Notes: generated from the letters alone by a model not told the origin. DNA of 64,000 nt from Xenorhabdus ehlersii (GCF_003610465.1 NZ_RAQI01000005.1:186001-250000); one strand, 5' to 3'. Positions 37,539 through 45,898 are shown, counted from the first letter of the stretch. A program made the numbers and translations.

Positions 37539-37775
37539 ATGCGAGTAGAGATACTTTTCGATAAACGAGCTAATGTTTCTGAATCAGTCATATCTTCATT
37601 AGAAAGTGAACTAAAAAAAAGAATATTACCATATTATCCTGATACAAATTTTAGAATTGGAATTAGCAGTAGCACCTCCGTAAGAGTAACAGGGACTAAA
37701 AAAAGCAGTGAACACGACCACATGATGGAACTCATTCAAGAAGTTTGGGAGGATGATAGTTGGCTATCTGATTAA
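37539..37775 (+). CDS. DinI-like SOS protein
   Basis: The 78 residues match the DinI family: MRVEILFDKRANV at the start, ESELKKRILPYYPDTNFRIGI and SSSTSVRVTGTKKS, ending in an acidic helix (LIQEVWEDDSWLSD) that in DinI binds RecA. The phage 186 antirepressor Tum contains a related domain. I choose the ATG at 37539 after GGGGAAAAG. With the LexA box upstream and a 186-type CI in the same block, it is the best candidate for the induction signal. Confidence 0.8.
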   Translation: MRVEILFDKRANVSESVISSLESELKKRILPYYPDTNFRIGISSSTSVRVTGTKKSSEHDHMMELIQEVWEDDSWLSD

Positions 37776-37833
37776 CGCTGACAAAGGGGCAATATCCTCC
37801 AATGAATAGCATATCATTGTAATAAGAGATAAT

Positions 37834-37868
37834 AACCAAGGGCAGGAAATGGTTTCCTGCCCTTGGTT
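37834..37868 (+). terminator. Perfect 16-bp hairpin after dinI-like gene
   Basis: AACCAAGGGCAGGAAA and TTTCCTGCCCTTGGTT pair exactly around TGG. It separates the SOS-controlled pair from the late genes and should isolate them transcriptionally. Confidence 0.7.
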
Positions 37869-37870
37869 TA

Positions 37871-37888
37871 TGTATTACTGACCTAACA
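37871..37888 (+). promoter_or_regulatory. Ogr-type activator site before gene X
   Basis: TGT-N12-ACA (TGTATTACTGACCTAACA) fits the P2 late-promoter activator element, known to be centred near -55. This predicts a transcript start near 37935, about 40 bases before gene X. Confidence 0.5.
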
Positions 37889-37975
37889 ATCTTACTGTAT
37901 TGAGGTATTTCGCTAATTATTTGATCATAACTCTCCGATTTACTAACTGACTTTTGCAAAGAGAAAGGAGAGTGT

Positions 37976-38179
37976 ATGCAAGTTATCGCACAACAAAATG
38001 AGACAGTTGATGCCATTTGTTGGCGTCATTATGGCCGTACATTGGGAATGACTGAGCGTGTGTTGCTGGCAAATCCCGGATTGGCTGATTTTGGCGCAGT
38101 ATTGCCTCATGGAACGAAAGTTGAAATGCCGGAATTTATGCCTGTTGCCAGCAGACCTATTATCCAGCTTTGGGATTAA
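37976..38179 (+). CDS. Tail protein X (LysM-like)
   Basis: A 67-residue homologue of P2 gpX: ETVDAICWRHYGRT, LLANPGLADFGAVLPHGTKVEMPE (split: ANPGLADFGAVLPHGTKVEMP). This LysM-type protein is needed for tail assembly. It follows AAAGGAG. In P2 it is preceded by the head genes Q-L, which are absent here. Confidence 0.9.
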   Translation: MQVIAQQNETVDAICWRHYGRTLGMTERVLLANPGLADFGAVLPHGTKVEMPEFMPVASRPIIQLWD

Positions 38180-38197
38180 GGGGGAGGCTGAACTCGT

Positions 38198-38719
38198 TTG
38201 TTGGGAATTAATACACTAAAAAAGATGCCCTTAATTATATGCCTGGTCATTGGTGGAAGTCTTGGCTGGTGGGGACATCGCTCCCTGTTTCTCAGCGAAG
38301 TGGCGGGTTTGAAACAGCAACATGCTGCACAGCTTGTTGCCATCAATCAAAAAGTCCATTCAGAAACGTTGGCAGCTATTCAGCAAATGAAAGATGCACA
38401 AAATCGGGCTGCACAATTGGATGAATACTATTCAGGAAAATTAGCTCATGTCACCGAAAAAAATGCGGCTTTGCGTGCTGACATTATTGCTGGTCATCGG
38501 CGGGTGCAAATCGCCACCGCCAACCTTGCTACCTGTCAGCTCACCCAAAACCGAGATACCCGCCCCCGCCGTATGGGCGATGGAACCCAAGTCGAACTCA
38601 CTGCAAAAGCTGGACGCGCTATTTACGATATCCGAACCGGCATCATCAAAGACCAAGCCAAATTAGACTATTTACAACAGTATGTACGGGATGTTGTTCG
38701 GCAGTGTAAATCAGAATGA
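38198..38719 (+). CDS. i-spanin (Rz-like lysis protein)
   Basis: A 173-residue protein with one N-terminal membrane segment (MPLIICLVIGGSLGWWGH) and a long helical periplasmic part (KQQHAAQLVAINQKV, KDAQNRAAQLDEYYS), the build of inner-membrane spanins. The frame begins with TTG at 38198 ten bases after GGAGG; an ATG at 38225 starts directly at the membrane segment. Its partner Rz1 is nested in another frame at 38448-38666. Holin and endolysin genes, which normally precede it, are not found. Confidence 0.8.
   Translation: MLGINTLKKMPLIICLVIGGSLGWWGHRSLFLSEVAGLKQQHAAQLVAINQKVHSETLAAIQQMKDAQNRAAQLDEYYSGKLAHVTEKNAALRADIIAGHRRVQIATANLATCQLTQNRDTRPRRMGDGTQVELTAKAGRAIYDIRTGIIKDQAKLDYLQQYVRDVVRQCKSE
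38448..38666 (+). CDS. o-spanin lipoprotein (Rz1-like), nested in Rz gene
   Basis: In the +1 frame inside the i-spanin gene: a 72-residue protein with a short signal (MSPKKMRLCVLTLLLVIGGC) ending in a lipobox cysteine, then a Pro/Ser-rich mature part (KSPPPTLLPVSSPKTEIPAP). Overlapping Rz/Rz1 pairs are typical of phages; the two proteins fuse inner and outer membrane at lysis. Confidence 0.78.
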   Translation: MSPKKMRLCVLTLLLVIGGCKSPPPTLLPVSSPKTEIPAPAVWAMEPKSNSLQKLDALFTISEPASSKTKPN

Positions 38720-38763
38720 TCGCATCTTATTGCAATGCTGTTTAACGCGATACAAAAAACCAT

Positions 38764-38798
38764 AAAAGGCCTTCTTTTATTCCTGAGAAGGCCTTTTT
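38764..38798 (+). terminator. Rho-independent terminator after Rz/Rz1
   Basis: AAAAGGCCTTCT and AGAAGGCCTTTT pair around a ten-base loop with a T run on the plus strand. It separates X-Rz from gene V, which has its own late promoter. Confidence 0.8.
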
Positions 38799-38833
38799 AT
38801 TTCTTTGATTAAAAAGGATTTTTATTCTGGATT

Positions 38834-38851
38834 TGTATGCTGTTTCCTACA
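38834..38851 (+). promoter_or_regulatory. Ogr-type activator site before gene V
   Basis: TGTATGCTGTTTCCTACA fits TGT-N12-ACA, and the dyad extends to TTTGT...ACAAA. Centre 38842; a start 55 bases on would fall close to the gene V ATG, so the leader would be very short. This fits the lack of a ribosome site before V. Confidence 0.5.
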
Positions 38852-38897
38852 AACCCAGTTTAATGTCCAACCTCCTGTTTCATGGCATTCTTACGTC

Positions 38898-39533
38898 ATG
38901 AACACACAACTCACTGAACTGATGCGCTTATTGCGCAACCTGATCCGAACCGGCGTCATTACCCAAGTGGATACCACAAAGGGAAAGTGCCGAGTCGCGA
39001 CAGGCAATCTTGAAACCAACTGGCTGCACTGGTTGACATCCAGAGCGGGAAACTCCCGCACATGGTGGGCGCCCAGTGTCGGTGAACAGGTTTTATTACT
39101 GTCCATAGGCGGAGAGCTGACAACCGCTTTTGTATTGCCTGCGATTTTTTCAGATGAGTTTCCGGCGCCATCAACATCACCTGAAGCGACGCATATCAAG
39201 TTTCCGGATGGTGCCGTGATGGAGTATGAACCGCAATCTGGCGCATTGACTGTGACTGGCATCAAAACCGCGACAGTGACTGCTTCGGATTCCGTCCATA
39301 TTACCGCGCCGGAAATCACCTGTGTCGCCAGCACCCGAATTACGCTGGATACACCGGAGGTCATCTGTACGCAGCTAATGAGCACAGGCAACTTGATTGT
39401 GCGCAACGGCGGCAAAATGACGGGCAATATTGAACACACCGGAGGCACATTCAGTTCCAACGGCGTGATCGTGGATTCCCATAAACACACCGGCATCAGG
39501 TCAGGCGGTGACACATCAGGAGGCCCCGTATGA
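38898..39533 (+). CDS. Baseplate spike protein V
   Basis: Homologue of P2 gpV, the membrane-piercing spike: LMRLLRNLIRTGVITQVD, LHWLTSRAGNSRTWWAPSVGEQVLLL (split: SRTWWAPSVGEQVLLL), IKFPDGAVMEYEPQSGALTV, and the beta-helical end TRITLDTPEVICT...HKHTG. The final His-rich motif HKHTG fits iron binding at the spike tip. 211 residues, as P2. The ATG at 38898 matches the family start although no ribosome site is visible. Overlaps W. Confidence 0.92.
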   Translation: MNTQLTELMRLLRNLIRTGVITQVDTTKGKCRVATGNLETNWLHWLTSRAGNSRTWWAPSVGEQVLLLSIGGELTTAFVLPAIFSDEFPAPSTSPEATHIKFPDGAVMEYEPQSGALTVTGIKTATVTASDSVHITAPEITCVASTRITLDTPEVICTQLMSTGNLIVRNGGKMTGNIEHTGGTFSSNGVIVDSHKHTGIRSGGDTSGGPV

Positions 39534-39880
39534 TGTACCTGGGAATGAATCGGCAGACGGGCCGAGAGCTGACCGATTTGGCACATATCCGGCAATCCGT
39601 CAGCGATATTTTATTAACCCCTGTGGGCAGCCGTATCGCGCGTCGTACCTACGGCTCTTTGCTACCAGAACTGATTGACTGGCCACAAAACGCAGCGCTC
39701 CGGCTTCAGGTTATGGCGGCCAGTTATACCGCAATCAGCCGTTGGGAGCCACGCGTGATGCTGACCTCCATCACGATGGAAACCCGACAGGACGGCAAAA
39801 TGGTGGTGGATATTACGGGTACTTATCATCAATCCGCCAAGGAATTTTCACTTTCTATTCCGGTGAGCCATTCCCGGTGA
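39530..39880 (+). CDS. Baseplate wedge protein W
   Basis: The 116 residues match P2 gpW (gp25-like): MNRQTGRELTDLAHIRQSV, LLTPVGSRIARRTYGSLLPELID (split: TPVGSRIARRTYGSLLPEL), DITGTY. It is part of the inner baseplate. Its start overlaps the V stop. Confidence 0.92.
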   Translation: MMYLGMNRQTGRELTDLAHIRQSVSDILLTPVGSRIARRTYGSLLPELIDWPQNAALRLQVMAASYTAISRWEPRVMLTSITMETRQDGKMVVDITGTYHQSAKEFSLSIPVSHSR

Positions 39881-39891
39881 GGTAATAAGTC

Positions 39892-40800
39892 ATGCCAACA
39901 ATCGATTTAAGCCAGTTGCCACCACCGGATGTGGTTGAGCCACTGGATTACGAACAACTGCTGGAAGAGCGCAAAAAAGGCTTGATCTCGCTCTATCCAG
40001 AAGATCAGCAAGATGCCATTGCACGTACTTTACAACTGGAATCTGAACCTTTGGTCAAGTTGTTGGAAGAGAATGTTTATCGCGAATTGCTCTTGCGTCA
40101 ACGGGTTAATGAAGCTGCACGGGCGGTGATGGTGGCCTATTCAACAGGCAGCGATTTGGATCAGTTGGGGGTGAACAACAACGTATTCCGTATGGTTCTG
40201 CATCCTGCAGATAATTCTACCGTGCCACCGACACCGGCGGTGATGGAATCTGACAATGACTACCGCGTACGCATTCCACAGGCTTTCGAAGGCTTGAGTG
40301 TTGCTGGCCCGGTTGGTGCGTATGAATACCATGCCCGCAGTGCGGATGGTCGCGTCGCTGACGCTTCGGCAATCAGCCCGTCGCCAGCTAATGTCACAGT
40401 GACCATTATGTCGCGGGAGGACAAGGGTGTTGCTTCCAAAGAGCTGCTGGAAATAGTCGAAAAAGTGCTGAACGATGAAAACGTGCGTCCAGTGGCGGAT
40501 CGTCTGAAAGTTCAGTCAGCAAACATTGTGGAATATGAAATTGATGCGGTGTTGTACATCTTCCCAACACCAGAATCAGAACCTATCCGTAAGGCGGCAG
40601 AACAGCGACTGAAACACTATGTTGAAGCCCAGCACCGTTTGGGGCGTGACATTCGTTTGTCAGCGATTTATGCCGCACTGCATGTGGAAGGCGTCCAGCG
40701 CGTGGAATTGAAAGCGCCGTTGAAAGACGTCGTGCTGGATAAAACCCAGGCATCTTACTGCACCAAAACGACCCTGACGATGGGAGGTTCGGATGAGTGA
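39892..40800 (+). CDS. Baseplate protein J
   Basis: A 302-residue protein, the same length as P2 gpJ, starting IDLSQLPPPDVVEPLDYE with EARKAVMVAYSTGSDLDQLG-type (AARAVMVAYSTGSDLDQLG) and RIPQAFEGLSVAGPVGAYEYH (QAFEGLSVAGPVGAYEYH). It forms the baseplate edge. Overlaps gene I by eight bases. Confidence 0.93.
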   Translation: MPTIDLSQLPPPDVVEPLDYEQLLEERKKGLISLYPEDQQDAIARTLQLESEPLVKLLEENVYRELLLRQRVNEAARAVMVAYSTGSDLDQLGVNNNVFRMVLHPADNSTVPPTPAVMESDNDYRVRIPQAFEGLSVAGPVGAYEYHARSADGRVADASAISPSPANVTVTIMSREDKGVASKELLEIVEKVLNDENVRPVADRLKVQSANIVEYEIDAVLYIFPTPESEPIRKAAEQRLKHYVEAQHRLGRDIRLSAIYAALHVEGVQRVELKAPLKDVVLDKTQASYCTKTTLTMGGSDE

Positions 40801-41401
40801 TCGCCTTCTACCGATGGGTTCAACCCAGTTAGAACTAGCGGCTGCCAAAGCTTGCGCTGAATTACAGAAGGTTAAGGTTCCGTTACGCGAGTTGTGGGAT
40901 CCAGACACTTGTCCGGTATCACTTCTACCCTATCTGGCTTGGGCCTGGTCTGTTGATCGCTGGGACGAACGTTGGTCTGAGAGCACCAAAAGGGAAGTGA
41001 TCAAAAGCTCTCTATTCCTGCATAAACATAAAGGAACGATTGGTGCGATTCGGCGAGTTGTCGAGCCATTGGGTTATCTCATCCGTGTAAAAGAGTGGTG
41101 GCAAACCAATGATGCTCCGGGTACTTTCCGGCTGGATATCGGTGTATTGGAAAACGGTATTACCCATGAAATGTTCGAGGAACTGGAAAACCTGATTTTT
41201 GATGCCAAGCCAGTGAGCCGACATTTAATTGGGTTGGACATCAACCTAGATACACGCGGTGAATATCACTACTCGGCGGCGACTTACAGTGGTGATGAAC
41301 TGACAGTTTACCCTTATTTCCCAGAGCAAATAACAATATCCGGCTCAGAAGTTGTGGGCGCGGGCATACATATTATTGATGACATGAGGATTAGACCATG
41401 A
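40793..41401 (+). CDS. Tail protein I
   Basis: The 202 residues match P2 gpI: LLPMGSTQLELAAAKACAEL, LRELWDPDTCPVSLLPYLAWAWSVDRWDERW (split: CPVSLLPYLAWAWSVDRWDE), HKHKGTIGAIRRVVEPLGY. It joins baseplate and fibres. It is slightly longer than in P2. Overlaps H (ATGA). Confidence 0.92.
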   Translation: MSDRLLPMGSTQLELAAAKACAELQKVKVPLRELWDPDTCPVSLLPYLAWAWSVDRWDERWSESTKREVIKSSLFLHKHKGTIGAIRRVVEPLGYLIRVKEWWQTNDAPGTFRLDIGVLENGITHEMFEELENLIFDAKPVSRHLIGLDINLDTRGEYHYSAATYSGDELTVYPYFPEQITISGSEVVGAGIHIIDDMRIRP

Positions 41402-43122
41402 GTACCAAATATTTTGCGCTGCTGACGCAGTTAGGCGCAGATAAGTTAGCAAATGCTGCGGCATTGGGTACTAAAATTGAAATTACCCATATGGCCATAG
41501 GTGATGGTGGTGGCAAGTTGCCGACACCGGACACCAAACAAACCAAACTGGTTAATGAAAAACGTCGAGCAGCGATTAACACGCTGAGCATTGATCCAAA
41601 AAACACCAACCAAATCATTGCAGAGCAGGTTATTCCTGAAAACGAAGGTGGCTGGTGGATCCGTGAGATTGGCCTGTTTGACAAAGATGGCATTTTGATT
41701 GCTGTGGGTAACTGTGCGGAAACCTACAAACCCCAATTGCAAGAGGGTTCCGGCCGTACCCAGACTATTCGCATGATCCTGATTGTCAGTAGTGCTAACG
41801 CGGTGACATTAAAAGTTGATCCATCGGTGATTTTGGCTACGCGTGAATATGTGGATGATTCTATTAAGAAACATGCAAATAGCCGTAACCATCCTGACGC
41901 GACGCTGCAAGAGAAGGGATTTGTGATCCTGAGCAGTGCGGTGGATAGTAATAGTGAAACGCATGCAGCAACACCGAAAGCGGTGAAGGCGGCGTATGAT
42001 TTTGCTAAAGCAGCGGATAATAATGCCAATGGTCGCGTTCCGGTAGGGCGTAAGGTGAATGGTAAGGCGTTGTTGGCGGATATTGCTCTGAACGCAGGTG
42101 ATGTTGGAGCGTACTCTAAGGGCGAAACAGATACTAAGGTAGGGGAAGCGACAAAACAGGCAAATGCCGCGAATGCTAATGCAAACACTCGCGTGCCTTC
42201 TACCCGCAAGGTAAATGGAAAAGCACTGTCGGCGGATATTGCACTGAACGCAGCAGATGTTGGTGCATATAACACAACCCAAACTGACGCTAAGGTGAGT
42301 GAGGCTAAATCTTTAGCTAATACTGCAAACCAAAATGCGGCTAATGCAAATAATAATGCCAACACACGTTTGGAGAAAAACAAGAACGGTTCGGATATTC
42401 CAAATAAAAACGAGTTTGTGAAAAACCTCGGTTTAGCGGAGACGGTGAAACGGGCGGAAAATGCCTACCCTAAAACGGGTGGGACAATCACGGGTCGCGT
42501 TGATATCAATTCGCGTTATGGCGCGCTCCGCCTGAACGCCCCCGAACGCAATTCAGACATTTTTGTCGAGTTTGGTTCAGGGGATAGCAGGGACGCGTTC
42601 CTCGGATTCGGTTCTCGGGACACAAAAACGTTCACAATTCACAACGATAAAACGAGTGCGAAACTGCAAATTAACGAATACGCCGCGTTTAATGATAACA
42701 AATTGCTGGATGTGAGTGACATTGTATCCCACACCGGGTCATCAACAAAAACAGTGATGAGCCAGAAATCTACAACCGCGGCGATTAACCGCAACGCCAG
42801 TCTGGGAATCAATCAACAATGGCAGGATGTGACAGGCAACAGAAAACCGTATGTTGCGTATAAAAACAATACCGACAGGCCAATATACATTTCTGTTACG
42901 TATCAGGAACTGGTTATCCGCGATTGGTACGCGCTAATGGCATTGAACATTAATGGGCAGGATATTGCGTATTCCGGTACGTCAATCAGCGCCCACGAGG
43001 GGGTTATTGAATCCCGCGCGTTCGTTACGGGGATTATTCCACCCGGCGCGAGCTATTCCATGTCAATGTATACCAACCATGACGTCAATGACGGAAATTT
43101 GCGCTGGTATGAACTCAGTTAA
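41398..43122 (+). CDS. Tail fibre protein H (expressed copy with current C-terminal module)
   Basis: 574 residues. The N-terminal 343 or so are constant: the P2 gpH-type baseplate-binding region (FALLTQLGADKLANAAALGTKIEITHMAIGDGG, split: ITHMAIGDGGG; WWIREIGLFDKDG) and three imperfect repeats of the type VNGKALxADIALNAxDVGAY. The variable part starts at crossover site A (42416-42441, coding VKNLGLAETV) and ends with GINQQWQDVTGN...DGNLRWYELS, the receptor-binding tip. All downstream modules continue in the same frame from the site, so DNA inversion would replace the tip. Overlaps gene I and is followed by its own assembly gene. Confidence 0.92.
   Translation: MSTKYFALLTQLGADKLANAAALGTKIEITHMAIGDGGGKLPTPDTKQTKLVNEKRRAAINTLSIDPKNTNQIIAEQVIPENEGGWWIREIGLFDKDGILIAVGNCAETYKPQLQEGSGRTQTIRMILIVSSANAVTLKVDPSVILATREYVDDSIKKHANSRNHPDATLQEKGFVILSSAVDSNSETHAATPKAVKAAYDFAKAADNNANGRVPVGRKVNGKALLADIALNAGDVGAYSKGETDTKVGEATKQANAANANANTRVPSTRKVNGKALSADIALNAADVGAYNTTQTDAKVSEAKSLANTANQNAANANNNANTRLEKNKNGSDIPNKNEFVKNLGLAETVKRAENAYPKTGGTITGRVDINSRYGALRLNAPERNSDIFVEFGSGDSRDAFLGFGSRDTKTFTIHNDKTSAKLQINEYAAFNDNKLLDVSDIVSHTGSSTKTVMSQKSTTAAINRNASLGINQQWQDVTGNRKPYVAYKNNTDRPIYISVTYQELVIRDWYALMALNINGQDIAYSGTSISAHEGVIESRAFVTGIIPPGASYSMSMYTNHDVNDGNLRWYELS
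42416..42441 (+). other. DNA-invertase crossover site A (gix-like), forward
   Basis: Its centre AAAAACCTCGGTTTA carries the core of the gix/cix sites used by Gin and Cin. Half-sites of 12 bases flank the central TC at 42428-42429. The outer (left) half is shared only with site J. Confidence 0.85.
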
Positions 43123-43131
43123 CGGGGCAAT

Positions 43132-43482
43132 ATGAAATATTTTATCGATAAAAAAACACAACAAATTTACGCATACGAGGATTGGGTTGACGATTCTGCA
43201 ATTGATTCCGGCCTGACGCCGATCGCAGAGGCTGAGGCATTGGCAATTGCAAACCCGCCGCCAACACCGGCGCAATTGCAACAGTGGGCTGAATCGGAAA
43301 AACGTTATCGCATGTTTCAGGCTGCAAATGTTATAACACCGTTACAGTACGCAGTGGATTTGCAAATGGAAACGGATAGCGAACTGGCGGCATTGGCAGA
43401 ATGGAAAAAATATATGGTGTTATTAAACCGCGTAGACTGTTCGACAGCACCCAATATTGACTGGCCTAAAGCGCCAGAATAA
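43132..43482 (+). CDS. Tail fibre assembly protein (active cassette 1)
   Basis: A 116-residue chaperone-like protein of the P2 gpG/Tfa group. The C-terminus ([35 protein letters not shown]) is nearly the same in all seven copies of the region; the N-terminus (KYFIDKKTQQIYAYEDW) is shared with one other copy at 45546. It should assist folding of the fibre tip just before it. Confidence 0.88.
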   Translation: MKYFIDKKTQQIYAYEDWVDDSAIDSGLTPIAEAEALAIANPPPTPAQLQQWAESEKRYRMFQAANVITPLQYAVDLQMETDSELAALAEWKKYMVLLNRVDCSTAPNIDWPKAPE

Positions 43483-43487
43483 CAATC

Positions 43488-43504
43488 AGGGGCACTATGC
43501 CCCT
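43488..43504. terminator. Two-way hairpin at the centre of cassette 1
   Basis: AGGGGCA-CTA-TGCCCCT between converging arms. The same hairpin type occurs at the centre of all five cassettes. Confidence 0.7.
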
Positions 43505-43508
43505 ATAT

Positions 43509-44258
43509 TTATTCCGACTCAGTCAATTTCCGTTGTTGCTGATTCCAAATAGAACTCTCTGGCATCTGGACACGGACAGATATAGACCGACCGGCGGGGA
43601 TATCAATCGGGTCACCGTCTGAATAACTCTCTCGTACATTTTGGGCGAATGTAGGTGCTTCTGCATGCTCACGGTGGTAGGTCATTAATTTGATGGCACC
43701 ATCGGGTAGCACTTTGTAATCCACCCAAATCAACGGCAGTTTATTTTTACACAGCGGTATCTCAACCCCACCATCAACACCGCCCCATGCCGCATCAGCA
43801 TTAAACCCCAGCACGTTTTTGATGAGATAGACGCCCTCAGACAGACGCTCGACAATAGCACCCTCGGATTCGTCGTTGGTGGTAAAGGTGCCACCAGGGT
43901 AGATTTGGATAATGGGGGATGCTGTTTTTAGGTAGCCATCAACGACTGTGGTGTTACTGGTGGTATATAACGCATACCATGTTGGATTTTCGCGGGCAGC
44001 CAGGGCATGACCGTAATAAATTAGGCCGTTAGCATAACTAGCTAGAAAACCGGCATACCCCGCACTGGTATCACGTGCTCCAATAACATGCCAATAGCCA
44101 TGAGTACCTAACGGTGCAGGAAATCCTGCGCTATAGGAGTCTACTAGCACTGAGTAACCAACCGGTTTGCCCCATTCACCGGATTTCAATGTCGTACGCG
44201 GTGTGTGAGTTTTGCCTAAATTAGTCCGTTCCACCCGTTCTACGGTTCCCGCTAAACC
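43509..44258 (-). CDS. Silent tail-fibre C-terminal module 1 minus
   Basis: An open frame of 250 codons from site B, without a true start (only a TTG in the repeat). The first half is specific (GKPVGYSVLVDSYSAG, HVIGARDTSAGYAGF); the last 120 residues (AIVERLSEGVYLIKNVLGF ... QQQRKLTESE) are nearly identical to modules 3 plus and 4 minus. It has no assembly gene. It would be expressed if inverted next to the constant part of H. Confidence 0.82.
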   Translation of the reverse strand, partial: GLAGTVERVERTNLGKTHTPRTTLKSGEWGKPVGYSVLVDSYSAGFPAPLGTHGYWHVIGARDTSAGYAGFLASYANGLIYYGHALAARENPTWYALYTTSNTTVVDGYLKTASPIIQIYPGGTFTTNDESEGAIVERLSEGVYLIKNVLGFNADAAWGGVDGGVEIPLCKNKLPLIWVDYKVLPDGAIKLMTYHREHAEAPTFAQNVRESYSDGDPIDIPAGRSISVRVQMPESSIWNQQQRKLTESE

Positions 44259-44272
44259 GACGTTTAGTCCCA
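44247..44272 (-). other. DNA-invertase crossover site B, reverse
   Basis: Centre GA at 44259-44260 (TC on the minus strand); core AAACGTCGGTTT on the minus strand. Spacer-side half ends TGGGACT. Confidence 0.8.
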
Positions 44273-44406
44273 ATCAAAATTCATAACTGAATAAAGTATC
44301 CAACGAATACCCTTCTAAAAAATCAATTAATCATAATTTTTATTTATCATTTTTCCATTTGGAAACTTTCTGGATCCTCGTTCTGAAATTTGGAATGTTT
44401 AGGAGG
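44273..44406. repeat. 134-bp inter-cassette spacer, copy 1
   Basis: This AT-rich sequence, from ATCAAAATTCATAACTG to ATGTTTAGGAGG, is repeated at 46699, 48532 and (inverted) 50815 with the same length and no visible change. Function unknown; it could carry an enhancer for the invertase. Confidence 0.85.
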
Positions 44407-44432
44407 TATCTTTTAACGTCGGTTTATCGGCA
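44407..44432 (+). other. DNA-invertase crossover site C, forward
   Basis: Core TTAACGTCGGTTTA with central TC at 44419-44420. Spacer-side half starts TATCTTTT. Confidence 0.8.
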
Positions 44433-44927
44433 GGCTCAGCATTACCTGTTGGCGTACCGATTCCGTGGCCGTTGGCAACCCCTCCGGCTGGGTGGCTGAA
44501 ATGTAATGGTTCGACGTTTACCGCTGCTCAATATCCAGAGCTGGCGCGTGTATACCCCTCATTGAGATTACCTGACCTGAGGGGTGAATTTATTCGTGGA
44601 TGGGATGATGAGAGAAATGTTGATATTGGGCGTGCACTCCTCAGCGGCCAAAATTCCGCATTTCAGAACCATTTTCATGCATTACCAACAAGTAACGGTG
44701 ATAGTGGCATGGAGGAAACAGGGATCACAACTGTTTTTAACGATAGTAAATCGTCAAATTTCGCGTTGAATCTAACAAATACACAACTTCCAGTCGGAAA
44801 TAACGCTGGATTGTGGAACGGGACTTATTTCAGAACGTATAGCTCCAGCATTTATGGTGGTTTTTCTGTTGCAAATGAAACCCGTCCCAGAAATATCGCA
44901 TTTAACTACATTGTGAGGGCAGTATAA
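44421..44927 (+). CDS. Silent tail-fibre C-terminal module 2 plus (tail-collar type)
   Basis: 169 codons in frame from site C; a stop stands just upstream and no start exists. It is a phage tail-collar domain: ALPVGVPIPWPLATPPAGWLKCNG (split: GVPIPWPLATPPAGWLKCNG), YPSLRLPDLRGEFIRGWDD, final ETRPRNIAFNYIVRAV. It is related to module 4 plus. Its assembly gene overlaps the stop. Confidence 0.85.
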   Translation, partial: GLSAGSALPVGVPIPWPLATPPAGWLKCNGSTFTAAQYPELARVYPSLRLPDLRGEFIRGWDDERNVDIGRALLSGQNSAFQNHFHALPTSNGDSGMEETGITTVFNDSKSSNFALNLTNTQLPVGNNAGLWNGTYFRTYSSSIYGGFSVANETRPRNIAFNYIVRAV

Positions 44928-45520
44928 TGACTGCAAAATTAAACAAAAATCTGATCGCCACTGTAGCGGGTGATATCACTGTTTATAACTATGCGGAGGA
45001 TACCAGAGAATATTTATCTGCTACGGTGGAATATCTGGCTATTGGGGTAGGCATTCCTGCACACTCGTGCGTTGATGCGCCGGATGAACGCAGGGTCGGT
45101 TATGCTATTTGCCGCACGACGGATTTATCCTGCTGGGAATATGTTGCTGACCACCGTGGTGAAACGGTGTACAACATTAAAACAGGTGCCGCACAGGTGA
45201 TTGCAGCGCTCGGTGATTATCCTCCAAACACAACACCAGACGCACCCGCTACCCCATTCGATAATTGGGATGGCAAACGGTGGGTGACAGATGCTCAGGC
45301 GCAACGCTTGCATGAACAGGAACAGGCTGAGTCTCAGAAAAAATATCTCATGTCTCAGGCCACCAATTCCATCGCCCCGTTACAGGACGCCGTCGATTTA
45401 GGCATGGCAACCGATGCCGAAAAATCCGCATTAACCGAATGGCGTAAATATCGGGTGCTGCTCAATCGGGTGGATTGCTCAACCGCCCCCGATATCCCAT
45501 GGCCGGAACAGCCGGAGTGA
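44927..45520 (+). CDS. Tail fibre assembly protein, cassette 2 plus
   Basis: 197 residues. N-terminal part AKLNKNLIATVAGDITVYN and IGVGIPAHSCVDAPDERR are shared with the copy at 49144; C-terminal part is common to all copies ([18 protein letters not shown]). It overlaps the end of the fibre module by one base and would be switched on with it. Confidence 0.85.
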   Translation: MTAKLNKNLIATVAGDITVYNYAEDTREYLSATVEYLAIGVGIPAHSCVDAPDERRVGYAICRTTDLSCWEYVADHRGETVYNIKTGAAQVIAALGDYPPNTTPDAPATPFDNWDGKRWVTDAQAQRLHEQEQAESQKKYLMSQATNSIAPLQDAVDLGMATDAEKSALTEWRKYRVLLNRVDCSTAPDIPWPEQPE

Positions 45521-45523
45521 ACA

Positions 45524-45541
45524 CAGGGGCCATCGCCCCTG
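45524..45541. terminator. Two-way hairpin at the centre of cassette 2
   Basis: CAGGGGC-CATC-GCCCCTG between converging assembly genes. Confidence 0.7.
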
Positions 45542-45545
45542 ATTG

Positions 45546-45896
45546 TTATTCTGGCGCTTTAGGCCAGTCAATGTTGGGTGCTGCCGAACAGTCTACGCGG
45601 TTTAATAACACCATATATTTTTTCCATTCTGTCAGTTTGCTCTGCTCTGCGTTCGTTGCCATGTGTAGATCGACGGCATATTGCAGCGGGGCGATGGCAT
45701 TTAAAGCCCGTGACATTAGATACAATTTTTCCTGTTCTGCCTGTTGCTGCAATTGCTCCGGCGTTGGCGGCGGGTTCGCGATTATCCGCGCTTCCGCCTC
45801 AGTAATCGGAATAAAATCCGATTTGATGTGTTTATCCTGAGAGCCGTCTGATTCAAAACCGTAAACCCGCCCGTCGTTCGATTTGTAATATTTCAT
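45546..45896 (-). CDS. Tail fibre assembly protein, cassette 2 minus
   Basis: 116 residues, same type as the copy at 43132 (KYYKSNDGRVYGFESDGSQ at the start; common end). Lies just after its fibre module. Confidence 0.85.
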   Translation of the reverse strand: MKYYKSNDGRVYGFESDGSQDKHIKSDFIPITEAEARIIANPPPTPEQLQQQAEQEKLYLMSRALNAIAPLQYAVDLHMATNAEQSKLTEWKKYMVLLNRVDCSAAPNIDWPKAPE

Positions 45897-45898
45897 GA

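Noticed and set aside
44273..44406. The 134-bp repeats as insertion-sequence or MITE copies
   Set aside because: They lie only between crossover sites, have no terminal repeats of their own or target duplications, and fit the inversion model.
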